Shown: positions 21,950-34,519 of the stretch, one piece after another
How positions within the stretch are numbered: the stretch's first letter is position 1
How the letters are laid out: each line of letters starts with the position of its first letter
Origin: Paulinella micropora
Lineage: Eukaryota > Cercozoa > Imbricatea > Euglyphida
Reading direction: 5' to 3'
Length of the DNA stretch: 64,000 bases
Assembly (NCBI GenBank): GCA_009731375.1
Contig: BJOX01000366.1
Span: 211,711-275,710, forward strand
Notes under the pieces: model-generated
What the model saw: only the letters and a program-made list of their open reading frames with translations
Database searches by the model: none
What the model was told of the DNA's origin: nothing
Translations under genes and position numbers: made by a program

Positions 21950-24620
21950 ATGCCTACATGTGGAATCAGTCACGATACGACGACCCAGTCTCGAAGTGCA
22001 ACGAACACAAGCGACGCTGCTTGGACCCCTACCCCATCCTGGGTTCTCGTCCGGACACTCTACGTACCGACAAGAAATTTCAGGAGGAAATCAAGGCTGG
22101 GAAGACTACTCGCCTTCACGCAAATCTCTCCCGCACCCAGACCGTTCAATTTATCTACGATTTATTGACCAGTTACGTGAGCGATGAACGCGATATGTTG
22201 CGAAAGAACCATAAGGACAAGGCCACATCGCTACCTCAGGTCCCGATTGCCCCTCAAGCTAGACCTACTTCGTAACCCCGATTGGACAGACACTGAAGTC
22301 TACACCCAGTACCTGGGACCTACTGGATCTCTGGCAGTTGCAGAGAAGCTCTGGAACCAGATTGGCAACATCATCCCTGTAGAAGTCTTCCATAACTACT
22401 ACCCGGTTACTGCCTCCACTGCTGGATTGGCTGGGTCATTACCGGTCACTGCCCCGTCGGGTACAGCCGTTGGTGCCACATCCATTCCCCCACCGAGTCT
22501 GACTGGTCCAACCACTTTGCACCCCGCTGGAAGCTCTTCTTCGACAACGATCCACCCGATCCACCCTTCAACGTTTTCGACTCCCAGAACAGCTACAACG
22601 ACCCCGTCAACTCCAGCCCCAGCAGCTGTGATTGCACCGACACTTCGCCAGCCCATTCCACCCTTCATGCCCCAGATACCCAACATGCCCTTTCCGTCCC
22701 CGGATGCTTCGTTTATACGTACTGAACGCATGGCTCGGGCTGCTACTCCTGCTCCACCCCGCCCCACGGTGCAACCTTTGTCGACCCTACTCGCTGGTAG
22801 AACAAGTGAGCCGGTAAATCGTTCATTGGCTATGCCATCTTTTTTTGGTACTCTTCTCTCGTGCCCGCAGCGACCGAACATACCTATTGTCGAACAATCC
22901 TACGACGTTGGCTTGCTCACTTCAAGTTCGGCGCTCAACCCGACTACTTCACCTATTGCGGCCCTCATTGGTCCACCACAGACACCTGCACGTCAGCCGC
23001 TAATTTCCGCGCGAGGAACAGGGCGACCCGCACCAGCAGTGTCCAGCTCAGGCGCTAGCAACCTCCCAACCATCCCGGAAATCCCTGCACCTGCAACCAT
23101 TCCTCCAGTGACGGAAAGCAAGGCTGCTGCAGATGCAGCAACAATCGCAAGAGAAGAAGCAGAGCGCGAAGCTACCGAACGTGCTGAAGAAGTGGCACGA
23201 CAACTTGCTGAGGAGGAAGAACGAGAACGGCAGGAGGAAGCGGAACAAGCACGGGAAGAAGAACGAAAACAGGAACAAAAGGTGGGGGAAATCGCCGAAG
23301 ACAACAACGGCAACGAAGGCGACAGCGAGACCGGCAGCTTGCCAGAGCAAGGCGCCAACCCCGCTGAACAATCACAACCCAATGCTCCCCGTTCGGGAGG
23401 CTCCTCTGGTGATGCAACTTCATCCCAGTCTTCGCCGCCACGCATGGTCCTTCGCTCTAGCAATTCAGGCGCTACCTCGGGCTACCAAATGTATATGCTG
23501 TCATGACCTTGCGGATCCGCACCCGCACACCGCTCCATGTTCATCCTGTCGAATCCGACTGTCATACCGTCACCGGACCGTTACCTTCGCGCGCGAATTG
23601 GCGGTCAACTACCACGTCGCCAACACGCCGATTCAACTGGCCATCATGCACGCCATCAGCAACGTTCGCGCGTGGGGAGACAAAGCTACAGTTGCCATCA
23701 TGGACGCCTGTTGGGCCCGCTTCGTCCGCGTCACCGACCCTATTCAGCAAGTATGGTGCTCGTTGTCCCTCATTTGGCTACAGTTCATCCGCGACCTCAT
23801 CTACGGCCGTCTGGATAAACATGACACACGTAAGTCAGCTTTCCAAGCCCTCAATCTACGACGCTTCAGAAAAGAGCAACTCTTGGCGTACATCAACCGA
23901 TGCATCACGCACTACGAAGCTGCACGTGTGACTGGTGTGACCATCAGCGACGGAAACCAGCTTGAGGACTTGGGCCGCATGTTGACCCCGATGGAACGCG
24001 ATCGTTGGAATCAGCAGGCAGATCAAGTCCTGCTCAGGTACGGTGTCGGATGGCCGCGCAACCTAGATGACCTTCTCCGGCTAGGACCCTTGACCCCAAC
24101 GTCATTGACAGAGTATCCTCTGACGATGGAGATCCCGGTCCGTACCGACACCGAGGAACCATCTACGCGCAAGCGGGACTACACTCGCCAAGGGCAGCCA
24201 CCCACTCGTACTGACCGTCGGAGACAGCAACGACCCCAGCAGGACAAGACAGCCTCGGAGAATGCAAACCCTAACCGCCTCTCTCGACAAAAACGTAAAG
24301 CCTCACAGACTTCGACCCGCCCGGACAAACGTTTGAAGACGACTCACCTGGTGAAAAAGGCAGACCCAAGCAAGAAGAGACCGGCACCGCGACAACATCT
24401 CACGGGAGCCAACGCTGTGGAGATCCCTCCGAAGAAGAAGACGTCTATGTCCACCCACCGAGTAAACCGTCCAATCAGACTAAACGGAAACTGTTCACAG
24501 GTATACCCTGCGCCTACTGCAAGGAGCATAACAGCTTCTTGAAGAAGGATCAACTACCTAGACATTCGTTCGAGGAATGTAAACTTCGTCAGCAGCGTTG
24601 CCAAGACGAAAAGAAGCACT
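21950..24620 (+). pseudogene. Gag-like region of Gypsy copy 1
   Basis: Three frames in succession. About 21957-22275 and 22250-23506 match the gag start of copy 2 (CLDP, then YLGPTGS and LWNQ...IP.EV), with a frameshift near 22260. A Pro/Ser/Thr-rich linker and a Glu/Arg-rich coiled coil (about 23110-23330) follow. The frame 23506-24542 encodes a helical block (VNYHVANTPIQLAIMHAI, RKEQLLAYINRCITHYEAA) that looks like a capsid domain, a basic nucleocapsid-type tail and CAYCKEHNSF with downstream H and C, a possible zinc knuckle. Identification as Gag is by position and composition. Confidence 0.6.
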
Positions 24621-24739
24621 GTGACTGGAAGCCACCAGCGGCGGCTGCTCGCAATACTCCGCGCGCTTTCCATATGACTAGCCGGTCCCGCTCGACCTCT
24701 CCGCTGGTGCCGACGCCTCCACCCCTACGGATCGCGACC

Positions 24740-25320
24740 ATCCCGACAGTGGTTACTGGATGTGTTTGGGTCGCAAAACACCCTCTCAACCGCCCGTCCA
24801 TCGGTAAGACTACATGCACCTTGGATTCCGCCTGCAACTGCAAAGGCGTGGCCCGCCTTTCATGGGTTATGCAGCACGGGTTCACCATTTGGAAGTTGCC
24901 CCCGGTAGAAGCACGCTCGTCCGTCGGCATCGACGCAGTACTCACCGATGGCATCGAACTTTTTGCCTCCGCTGATCCATGTCTCCGCTCCATGCGATTA
25001 CTATTTACGTGTCAACCCACCTGCCCGATCGCGTAGACCTGCTCTTCGCCAACGAGGTGGCCGCACAGATCAACTTGTCCATCGACGAGGCCCAAAGGAT
25101 CAAGCCAACAGACTACATCCCTCTCAAGCCTAAGGCAAGACAAATTGTTTATGAGACAGAGTTTCACCTTTTCGACAAGCCGCTTCAAGTGGGCGATCGT
25201 CAACTGGCCACCGTCAGTTACGACTTTCGTCTGGAGACTTTGGCCCAAGCAACTTCATACCCGACCTCCAAGATCAAACAAATCTTCGGCAATCGTGTCA
25301 GTACGCAACCGAGGTTCTTA
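24740..25320 (+). pseudogene. Aspartic-protease-like segment of Gypsy copy 1
   Basis: The frame through 24539-25036 contains TTCTLDSACNCKGVA, resembling the retropepsin LDSGA active-site strand with A-C in place of G-A. The continuation lies in the frame 24979-25323 (DLLFANEVAAQINLSIDEA). The altered loop and the frame break make it unlikely to be active. Confidence 0.45.
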
Positions 25321-25379
25321 TGACCTTCTCGCAACGTCCCAAGCTCACCTCTACGGCCGCACAGTCAATCTCTTCATGT

Positions 25380-26470
25380 CCGACAGGAAAAGACAAGGAG
25401 ATAAAGGCGAGAAGAAACCACCGGAAACTGATGAAGAAAACGAAGAACCGGAGGAGGTAGAGGAAGAGGATTCTGTCGATAAAAACGATTCTACCTACGT
25501 CCCCACCGACGAAGACGAAGATGAAGTCCATTATCATGACAACCCTCCAGTCAAAAGGCCAAACTCCGCCATTTCCAAAAGAATCCGTCATCAGGATCAC
25601 AAGCGCACCCTTGTGAAAAGACACAAACGCAGACGTCCCCGGACACGTCCGCTACTACTTCACCGGTACTCTCCCACTCAAGTCCCGACTTTGATGTGAT
25701 TACCCAACAAGACAAGGTCAAGGATCAACTCGCGTGGTCAGCCCTTCGAGACTCTTGACGGGCGTCTACCTCGAGAAGTAGCCCTGCGGCACGACCCCTG
25801 GTTTTTGAATCATCACAGGCAACCTCGTCATCTGCATCATCATCGTCATCGCCGCTGGTGACTTCGATTTCGCCATCACAAGCAGCATCGTCATCATCTC
25901 AGGCGTCATCATCTTCATCGCCACCGACATTGCCAGCAGCTCCGGCGCCCCCACAGGCCGTACTACCGTCCGCAGCGGCCTTTGGTCCATCTGCATCGGC
26001 CCCGGCACAACTTTTGCCGCAACAGCTTCAGGATGCGTTGGCAGATCCTCCGCCGTCCCCGGTTTTACCTGTACCTCTGATGTCTAGCCGTTCACGCATG
26101 ACAAGGAGTAATTCATGTAAATGGGAACGGTCCCCGTATACTCCAGCTCCCCCGTCATCCTCACCATCCAAGATCGGGACGCCACCCCGCTCTACACAAC
26201 GAGCTACCCATCGGATCCAAGGACTAAGCAAAGAAGCCGAACAGGCACTAAAAAGCGCGTCTAGTAGTTCATCGTCCTCGTCCAGCAGCCCATCATCCTT
26301 GTCGGGAAGCTCGCCGGTGCCATCATCGCCCCCTGCGTTTCAATCACCGGTGGCGAGACCTCCGGCGGCTACGTATTCGCTTAGCCCATGTACTGTCCCG
26401 AATTCGCCAGACTGTCCCGAATTCGCTAGGGGGTTGAAATTTCCCGAATTCGCCAAAAAGTGAAAACTTA
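25380..26470 (+). pseudogene. Low-complexity acidic and Ser/Pro-rich coding remnant
   Basis: The frame 25145-25699 holds an acidic Glu/Asp run followed by basic residues, and 25858-26463 a long Ser/Pro/Ala-rich tract. They lie between protease-like and RT remnants and may be a disordered linker of the polyprotein. No domain recognised. Confidence 0.35.
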
Positions 26471-26579
26471 TTTTGAACACAACTCAGTCAAACGTGCTCC
26501 TTTTTACCTCAAACTTTCACTAAATTCATCGCAATTGAATTCTCCACAAAAAAATTTTCAACCTCATTTTCATGACTTA

Positions 26580-27420
26580 GGTCGAGGTGGGCCCCCTAGG
26601 TCGAGCTCGGATTCACCCTGTTTCTAGTACAGCTCGCCCAGACTTGCTCCTTCCCACCCCAAACTTTCACTACGACTTCTTCCCCACACTTCCCATCAAA
26701 CGTAACACCCAGGACGAAATTTCGTAACTTAGGTCGAGGTGGGGACTTAGGTCGAGGTCGGCTGCACCCTGTTTCCCTTGCACCTCGCCCAGACTTGCTC
26801 CTTCCCACCCCAAACTTTCACCAGGACTTCTTCTCGACCCTTCCCACCAAACGTAACACCCAAGATAAACTTTCTAGCTTGAGGTCGAGGTGGGTACTTA
26901 GAAGGTCGGATTTACCTCTGTTTCCAGCGCAGTTCGCCCAGGCTTGCTCCTTCCCACTCCAAACTTTCACTACGACTTCTTCCCTGCAATATGTAACACC
27001 CACGACGAACTTTCAAGCCTGAGGTCGAGGTCGGCACTTAGGTCGAGGTCGGATTTACCTCTGTTTCCAGCGCCGTTCTCCCAGGCTTGCTCCTTCCCGC
27101 TCCAAACTTTCACTACGACTTCTTCCCGGCAATACGTAACACCCACGACGAACTTTCAAGCCTGAGGTCGAGGTCGGCACTTAGGTCGAGGTCGGATTTA
27201 CCCCTGTTTCACTTGCATCTCGCCCAGACTTGCTCCTTCCCGCTCCAAACTTTCACCACGACTTCTTCCCTGCATTACGTAACACCCGCGACGAACTTTC
27301 AAGCCTGAGGTCGAGGTCGGCACTTAGGTTGAGGTCGGATTTACCCTTGTTTCCCTTGCACCTCGCCCAGACTTGCTCCTTCCCTCTCCAAACTTGCTCT
27401 GTACATGATCCAGTGTCCGA
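26580..27420. repeat. 143-150 bp minisatellite, about six copies
   Basis: The motif CTTGCTCCTTCCC recurs at about 26643, 26793, 26943, 27086, 27229 and 27373 (spacings about 150, 150, 143, 143, 144). Each unit also has TAACACCCACGACGAAC-like and AGGTCGAGGTCGG segments. It sits inside Gypsy copy 1, and the small open frames that repeat in it are not genes. Confidence 0.9.
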
Positions 27421-28350
27421 CTCCATGCCCTTGATGCAGATATTAATTGCCACTTCCACTGCTGCACCCGGGACTACGTCGAGTGAACCAAGTGTACATA
27501 ATACAGCGTCCGACTCCATGCCTTTGGTGCAGATATTATTAACCATTCCCTCTTTGCTCCCTTGCCACTAAACATTTTCGTAACAGCCCAAGCTTGGGCA
27601 CAGCACAGACACTTACGCCTGCACATTCCCTTTTGTGGAAACACTTAGCGTGTCAACCAACACTTACACTAACGCTTGGTCGGTTCTGCAATGTTTCATA
27701 GCAAACACTTCTATTATAGCATCCATGCCGCTAGTTAGCACTTAAATATCGAGGTACTTTTCATTACCTGCATGTTCCTTTTGAATTCAATGTCTTTCTC
27801 GCTGCCACGGTCCACTGTAACGAAATAAAACTTTTAATTCCAAACAAGTTTCCCAGAGCACGTAGGTCTTTGCCACGTTTCTAAGTCGTGAACAGGTAAG
27901 GACGATGACACCCCGATCAACAAGCTTAACCAAGCTTCGCCATGAATATTATTAAATTGCAGTAGCAGCCTGACAAAGATCACTGGACCGATGGTGATTT
28001 TTATCACTAGTTAGTGCGGTACTACTAGAATCAGTTGCTCTTTGTATAATTTTTAACAAACTGTGAGCAAACTTACACTGCAGGCGCGGAACTGAAATCA
28101 TTGTGACTACTTATTATCAGTTGCTTATTCGTGAATCTTTATTCAGAACGGTGAACAGCAAGACCAGACTGGCACAACCAATAATTATTAAGACTACTGA
28201 CTCATCACAAGTCGAAAAATCACGTTACATTTCGGAGTTCTTAGGTAAATCATAGGTAAATTGCGGCTCGATACCACAGCCAGGTGCAATAGCGGCAGCT
28301 TCAATTATGAATTACTATCGTATCAACATTAATAAATTATAATAATTCAA
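27421..28350. other. Unassigned sequence inside Gypsy copy 1
   Basis: Contains a 60-bp near-duplicate (27404-27440 and 27497-27540, around GTCCGACTCCATGCC). The rest is AT-richer and has no match in copy 2. It may be a nested insertion; no ends are recognised. Confidence 0.5.
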
Positions 28351-28361
28351 ATGCTGAATCA

Positions 28362-28890
28362 CACTACCTTATTCGCAATCACTTTCTTCACCTCAAAAAC
28401 TCTACATATTGTCCCTATCTGCATGCGTTCCCAATGTTCTTCAACATTCAAACTTCTAGTTTCCAGGCTGCACCTAACCAAGCCATTAGGCGCTTGCACA
28501 CCAAAGTAATGCCTCCAGCGTGAACCTATCGGTGTATACTTGGAGATGCATTCTACTATGTAAGTGGATCGTTCCTGAGCATCCTTGATAAACTTAATAA
28601 AATCAGAAGGAGACCACCTTCCAGAGTTATTGAGAGATTTTTGTTTCACCAGTAAGCAGGGCAGCTTCAAGGTCCAGATCGCACTCCGCAAATCCATGAG
28701 ACCAACCCCCTCCGAAACAATGCCAGTCCCATCATGAGCCCTACTGTCCTCATCACGTTGTGCCAACAAAGATAATGTAGTCTTTTCGAACTTAGAGGAT
28801 GATGGCACATGTACTGAATTCAGGAAAGCATCCAACAAACATCGGAAGGTCCTAGAATTTACAAACTGAAATAAAATTTCAGGTTGCTGT
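28362..28890 (-). CDS. Hypothetical antisense open frame, possibly a captured fragment
   Basis: The minus-strand frame gives about 175 residues of ordinary globular composition (for example SGRWSPSDFIKFIKDAQERS and GSRWRHYFGVQAPNGLVR) and ends at 28359. The plus strand here does not match copy 2, which resumes at about 28900. The upstream end of the frame enters Gypsy-homologous sequence, so it has no real start. No family recognised. Confidence 0.25.
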
Positions 28891-28899
28891 GAAAAGTCA

Positions 28900-30420
28900 C
28901 GCCAAACTGCTTGTCGTAGACTCCTTTGCATGCACATTCCATTGGGTACGTTACGACCATGTCCCGTGGCACCTTGCACAGTACTTCTTCATGGTCGTTG
29001 GCAGCGAAACCGGACGTCGGTTCAGCCAGGAGATCCACGTGTGGTCCAACACCCCTGCGGTACTGTCCCCTGCTCAACTGACATAATCAATCCGTATTCT
29101 CGCGATAACCGCCTCCGTGGCTACCCCTACGGAGTCCCGGTTATTCGCGATACCAGACAACAAACGAACATCGACACTTTCATGAGTGGACGACGAATGC
29201 GAACCACTCTTTCACCGCTTACTCGGGAGACGACCATACCCAGTTCGGACGATGGACCAATCTCAAGACAGAGCGCATGGGAATGGTCCTCAGCATGTTC
29301 TACACGGAGTTAAAGATGAGCGTCCAGGATCTTGAGTACGAAGTTCTGTTGACCAACGTACCAGGAGGAAACTGTACGACACTTTCCCCTGGTGAAGCCA
29401 GAGACAATTATCTATCGGCTACCCCCACAGAGACCTCATCCACCCAGGTTTTGATGTCCAGCCACACCTGCCACGCGAACTGCTACGCAGCTCATGGTCA
29501 GACCCAACCCAGATCGATGACTCTCCGGCGAAATCCGACAGCAATTCTGGTTCTTCATCGAGTTCCAGCTCCGCACCCAGCTCCTCATCGAGCTCGTCAT
29601 CTAGCTCGACCTCATCTTCATCGACGATGGTTTCAGCTCCGCCTCCACAGGCCCCAGCTTCGCCACCATCGGCCCCAGCTCAGCCACCGCTGACGCAAAA
29701 TCAGCCTCCAGTGGTTTCAGCCCAGCCACCACTGGCCCCGGCTCATTTACCAGCGACCACTGGCTCCGACAACCAGGAACTCTTTTACGACCTTCCAACA
29801 GGCATCTTTGCCTACTCAGTTCACCACTGCAAAGGCCCCCACCCTGTATGGTGCCTATGTGGAGGCCCCGCCGAATGCCCGTCTCGTGGCATGGCCCCTC
29901 CATCACGAAGCCAGCCTGCCTCTCCCGATCATCGAGCTGTAGCTCCGAGGCGACGACTTCTCGACCATAAATACCCGGGTCACCCGCGACAGGTGTTTGG
30001 CTCCAAACCTGCTCCTGTGGAATCGCGGCACCCGAACCTCAGTCTAGGCAAGGCCGGCGACACCGTCGTCGCCATAGACGCAAAGGCAGGAACCAAAACC
30101 TCCAGCCCCGGCATCCTCCTGCACGTCCAGCCCCATGTTCGGACGTCCCCGAGACCCATCAAAATGCCACACGCCTGGCTCGCCCAGTGGTCGTCCCGCG
30201 AAGTCGTCGCCAACCCAACACGCTCGCTCGGCCTGGCACCGACTCTACTCAGTCTCTAAACAATATGCAAAGCCGCGGCGGACAACCAAGTCCGGAGCGC
30301 TCTCCAGACTCTACTCAATTGAGGCCACCTGACTCTGTGACGCTTTCGGCCGGCAACATTGCCCATCCCGCACGTGGATTCCCCAAAGGAAGACCCCGCG
30401 CAAACAGATCCTAGGTTTCC
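28900..30420 (+). pseudogene. Degenerate region matching the Cys-rich domain of Gypsy copy 2
   Basis: Frames shift often. At about 28975-29090 a frame reads GSETGRRFSQEIHV, matching ASQTGKRFSREIHV at 36580-36640 in copy 2. At about 29770-29890 another reads DLPTGIFAYSVHH and WCLCGG, matching NVPDGIFAWQALH and WCKCGY in copy 2 (38220-38320). The protein family is conserved between copies, but this copy is not translatable as one chain. Confidence 0.6.
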
Positions 30421-31800
30421 TACAGAGGCAGTCAACCCAAACCTCACCAGACCTCAACAAGACCAGCTCTGGGACCTCATTCGCAATTACGAACACACTG
30501 TTCTTTCTCTTCGGTCAACACCGAACGTCAAACCGGTTACGGCCCCATGCCCGCGCTGGACTCCGGCAGAACGCGAACATCTCTCCAATTGGACTACGAA
30601 CGCCATCAATGCAGGGACATGGAACTACGCCTCCGCGCAACGTATACGGACAATCCGCAGTCACCCAAACGGAGAACATGAGGATATCGAGAAGGATGCC
30701 AGTCCAGATACACGGATCGGCTACCTTCACCCTACAATGCCAGCCTCCCTGGTCCCTAACCAGCTTTTGAACCAAGTTTGTGACACACCCGGCCCTCATG
30801 GATCGACGTCCGCGCCTCGCCCGGAAAATCACGAACTAACGCTACCCGGCATGGCCAACAATGCCTGCCGTGTACCCCCTTTTGCAACCTTGAAAGAATC
30901 CAGCCCCGAGGCCACACCGCCCCCTGCCCCAACCAAGTGTGCGCTCCGTTGTGACGTCTACCTACGGACAGATGTCAACCACAGAGGCGTCACTGGCACG
31001 CTACACGCTGGCACTGACCATCGCGCTCCGGTCATCCTAACCTATTCATAAGTTCAGGAACACGGAAATCCACTGGACGACCTACACGCAAGAACCCTAT
31101 GGCGTCATGTATGGAGTTCAACAGTGCCGCTACTTCCGCAACGCTAACCACTGGGAACTTACCATCGCCGCCAACCCCAAACCACTCATGTGGTCATGGC
31201 AAACTCGCTACCCTTTGGTCGTCGGATGGATTCCGAAATACCTAAAGACACTGGGACCCAAAATCGAATACTCCCTGGTAAACAAACACCACTCCAGGAT
31301 GATTTGCCTCGTGCTCCCCGCATGAACCCAGCTGTCCCGACCCAAGTCGATGAAGCCGCAGCTACCATAGCGCTCCTCGCAACCATGCCACTGCCCAGAG
31401 CAGACCCTACCCTGTGGCTTACTACCGAAGACACAAATGCTGCTTTGGAGACGAAGCTCAAATCTCTCCCATGCCACATCATCCGCGCGAGCCTAACAAA
31501 GACAAACGCTCAAGCCCCGTGGGATCTGGCTATCGTCATACCGCCGGCTGACCGTCCTGTGAACGTCGCGCGGGCCATGTTCTCCCTTCGCAAGCCGTTT
31601 GCTCTGCTCATTCCGGACGATGCCGTCGACGCTATCCCACATCGTACCCTTCCACCGGCAACAGTCGATGATTGTCACCAAATCCAATTTAAAGACAACT
31701 TAGTTTGGTTACTCTTTGGCCTCCATATGGAATGGAGCTACTTAATGAGCTCCCCGCACCGCTTAAGCGAGTCAACTTCGACACCGTTTTAAAAGAAGAC
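30420..31800 (+). pseudogene. Remnants of RT, RNase H and spacer domain of Gypsy copy 1
   Basis: About 30440-30650 matches the region before RT in copy 2 (LTRPQQDQLWDLI and CPRWTPAEREHL). The RT catalytic part is gone. 30950-31050 matches the RNase H start (VYLRTDVNHRGV), 31100-31300 the RNase H end, and 31320-31790 the integrase-proximal spacer domain (QAPWDLAIVIPPADR, RKPFALLIPDDA). The integrase is absent: sequence passes straight to the 3' untranslated part. Confidence 0.75.
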
Positions 31801-32434
31801 CAGGAACAGCGATTGGTTTCTCACCACAGTTCCTTAGCGCCCCTTAGGTATCATCATCATCGGCGAATCCTTCACATAAGGAATAGCCATCCCCCATCAC
31901 TCTCAAGTGGGTTTTACCCATCGTAATGGCTTCACCCGCCCCCGCCCAGCGCTTTTCCCACTTGAACCGTCATCGTCCCTAGAAATATTACGCCATGACC
32001 GGCGTACCCATGTAAGTCCTTGATCGCCTCTTATGCCTGCAGGTCAACGATTATTCTCACCGAACTTGAACCCCTCAGTGGTTATATCGGCACGGCACCT
32101 GGTGCTTCATTGGTTCATCTTGGCTATGAGATACCCGGCCACCTAATTTTCCACGGCTCGACATCGCCTCCCGATATCAACGCTCGCTACTGCGCCTCAA
32201 TTGTCCCAGTCACGCTGCAAATCATGGATATCCGGCCCCGGCTGATCATCGTCTGCATCGCGCCAGTATAGACGCGTCCTTCTACTACTCTCTCATGGTT
32301 TAAGAGACTCACCCACCTCTCTTTCTCCTTTTGGAATTTTTTTTTAGTGAGACAACATACTTCGTTCGTTAATCACTCATTCTGTACGCAACTCAACTCA
32401 ACCGTTAGGTCTGGGGAGGGGGGGGGGCGGGAGC
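31800..32434 (+). other. 3' untranslated region and polypurine tract of Gypsy copy 1
   Basis: 31850-32270 is homologous to 42640-43080 of copy 2. 32412-32433 is almost all purine (G-rich) and abuts the 3' LTR, as expected for the plus-strand primer site. Confidence 0.75.
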
Positions 32435-33047
32435 TATCAGACTGAGCACCTTAACGACCGGCCAAAACCTTTACCGTTCATAAGACACTCTTTTTGACCG
32501 GTTCATTAGATTCTCCTCTGCACGACGTTTCGACTTCACTAACTAGTTTTCGATTTCGTTCAGAAATGATTTCAAACTATCAGTTCAAAGTTCTTTTTAG
32601 CTATTACCATTTTTCCCATTCGTATTATCTTTTTCCCCGATTTCCCGTGAAACACGTTTTACGGTAAATTTCAACTTAGGACAAGGAAATACACCGAAGA
32701 ACGCAATACTTTTCCGTTCCCAGTCATTTTCGCCTTCAGGCTTCCCAAATCAATTTGGGGAATTTTCAAGTCCAACAACCCGACAACTATCCGTTTATGA
32801 CTGTTTACTTGAAGACTCGCGACACTATCCGTTTGAGAACGTGAGACCTCACAATCTACGTTCGAGACTTGATCGTAAGTTGCATCCAAGCCTGCCAAGA
32901 GTTCGAAATTACGTAAATAAACGAAGTGACCTCTACTATTTACTTGTATTTCACCTGCTCACACTGAGTCAGGACTCAAAGCAGCCATAGTGTTCTATTA
33001 AGAGTTCGTTGTATCTGCCTACTTGAAGAGTTGTATGCAAACTCACA
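32435..33047 (+). repeat. 3' LTR of Gypsy copy 1
   Basis: Nearly identical to 20997-21606; the only differences I see are a C/T and a 3-bp indel near the left end. Confidence 0.9.
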
Positions 33048-33239
33048 TACTCCGATACAGCCGGTCCTTAACTATTAATTAAGACTCATGCCCCGATTAT
33101 AGTTCCAACATGAACTCGAAAACCAAACTGATTTGGGAAAGCTAGGCGAGAATGACTGGGCGGATGTAAAAAGCAGTCACTGCTCTGGCAAACTTGATGT
33201 AGTATTGTTTTTCGTCACTCGTGTTATCCTTGTCCGCAC

Positions 33240-33539
33240 ATTTACCGCAACGTGCGTGTTTCACGGGAAAGTTTGAATCGGGGGAAAAGGTACTATTGAG
33301 TGGGAACTTTGACTCCCGAAAGGCAATACTGAGTCTTTTCTAACTTGAAAAGAACTTTGACTTGACTCATGATGATCGTTTGAAATCATTTCTGAACGGA
33401 ATCGAAAACTTGTTAGTGAAGTCAAAACATCGTGCAGAGGAGCCTGAAGTTCAATAAGATGATGAACCAGTCAAAAAGAGTGAATTGTCAACGGTACAGG
33501 TTTTGGACGATCCAACGTTTAAGGTGCTCAGTCTGATAA
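33240..33539 (-). repeat. Inverted, diverged partial LTR of the same family
   Basis: The reverse complement matches the first half of the LTR, ending in TCAGTCTGATA (complement of the LTR start). It faces the LTR at 33570 head to head, 30 bases away. Confidence 0.8.
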
Positions 33540-33569
33540 GTACTTGAAATAAGCTTAATCGGAATGATA

Positions 33570-34197
33570 TATCAGACTGAGCACTTTAACCGTCGGACCG
33601 GCCAAAACCACTACCGTTGACATTTTACTGTTTTTGACCGATCCGTTAGATTGAAGGCTCCTCTGCACGACGTTTCGACTTCACTAACTAGCTTTCGATT
33701 TCGTTCAGGAATGACTTCAAACGATTTAATCAAAGTTTTTACAGCAATTGCAATTTCCCCCTTCTCCATTGCCTTTTTTCACGATTTCCCGAAAACCACA
33801 ATTTACGGTGAATTTTGGGAACACAGTCAAGAGAATCGAAAAATCATTTTTGCTGCACAATCTAGGTTTTCACATCAATGACTTAGAGAGATTCCCCAAA
33901 TGAAAATTTCGGACTTCCACTTGAACACCAATGACTTGAACTTGAAGCCACCTTCAAGTACATTGTACATTTAACTTCAAGTGTCGTCTAACTACTCGCA
34001 ATCTACGTTCAACCAAGATCGTACTTTGCAAACCAAGTCTGCAAACCAGTAGAAATCAACGTAAATAAGCGAAGTCACCTCTCAGCTATTTACTGGTGTT
34101 TCACCTACTCTTAGGAGTTATGGCTGTTTGCAGCCATAGAGTCTTTTAATAAGAGTTCGTTGTGTATTTATCCCTTGGGGTTGTATCCAAACTCGCA
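33570..34197 (+). repeat. 5' LTR of Gypsy copy 2
   Basis: Begins TATCAGACTGAGCAC and ends AACTCGCA; clearly diverged from the copy 1 LTRs. The sequence after it matches the sequence after the 5' LTR of copy 1, including TGTCGACAGATCGATTTG. Confidence 0.85.
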
Positions 34198-34519
34198 ATT
34201 CCATTTTTCCTTTCAAGTGGAAACTGCACACACGAGTTTTGTGTGCTCTGTCGACAGATCGATTTGAAAGCACCTCCTACAAGGAAGGTACTACTCAACG
34301 AACGTGGAAGATCAGAGGTCATCAAAAACCACCTATGTGAGACAGATCGTTCACCTGTCTTTGCATTTGTGTCGTATTTCTGTTCTTCCACACTTTATGC
34401 AGTCGACCAACACAGTATGTGTCTGGTTTGTGTTAGGGTCACCCCCTTATCACCCAGCAAGATCATCCTCTTTGCTGCTAGTGTACCAACACTGCCTGGT
34501 CTACCCCTGGTAACGTGAA

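Larger units (their letters stand above)
20997..33047 (+). mobile_element. Gypsy-type LTR retrotransposon copy 1, complete ends but internally deleted
   Basis: LTRs at 20997-21606 and 32435-33047 flank about 10.8 kb. TACT at 20993-20996 and 33048-33051 is a 4-bp target-site duplication. A G-rich polypurine tract (32412-32433) precedes the 3' LTR. Compared with copy 2 (33570-43115) it retains gag-like regions, an aspartic-protease-like segment, a short piece of RT/RNase H and the downstream spacer domain. It lacks most of RT and the whole integrase. Many frameshifts. With LTRs differing by about one base and one 3-bp indel where I compared them, it inserted recently despite lacking its own enzymes, so trans-mobilisation is the best explanation. 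Confidence 0.85.
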
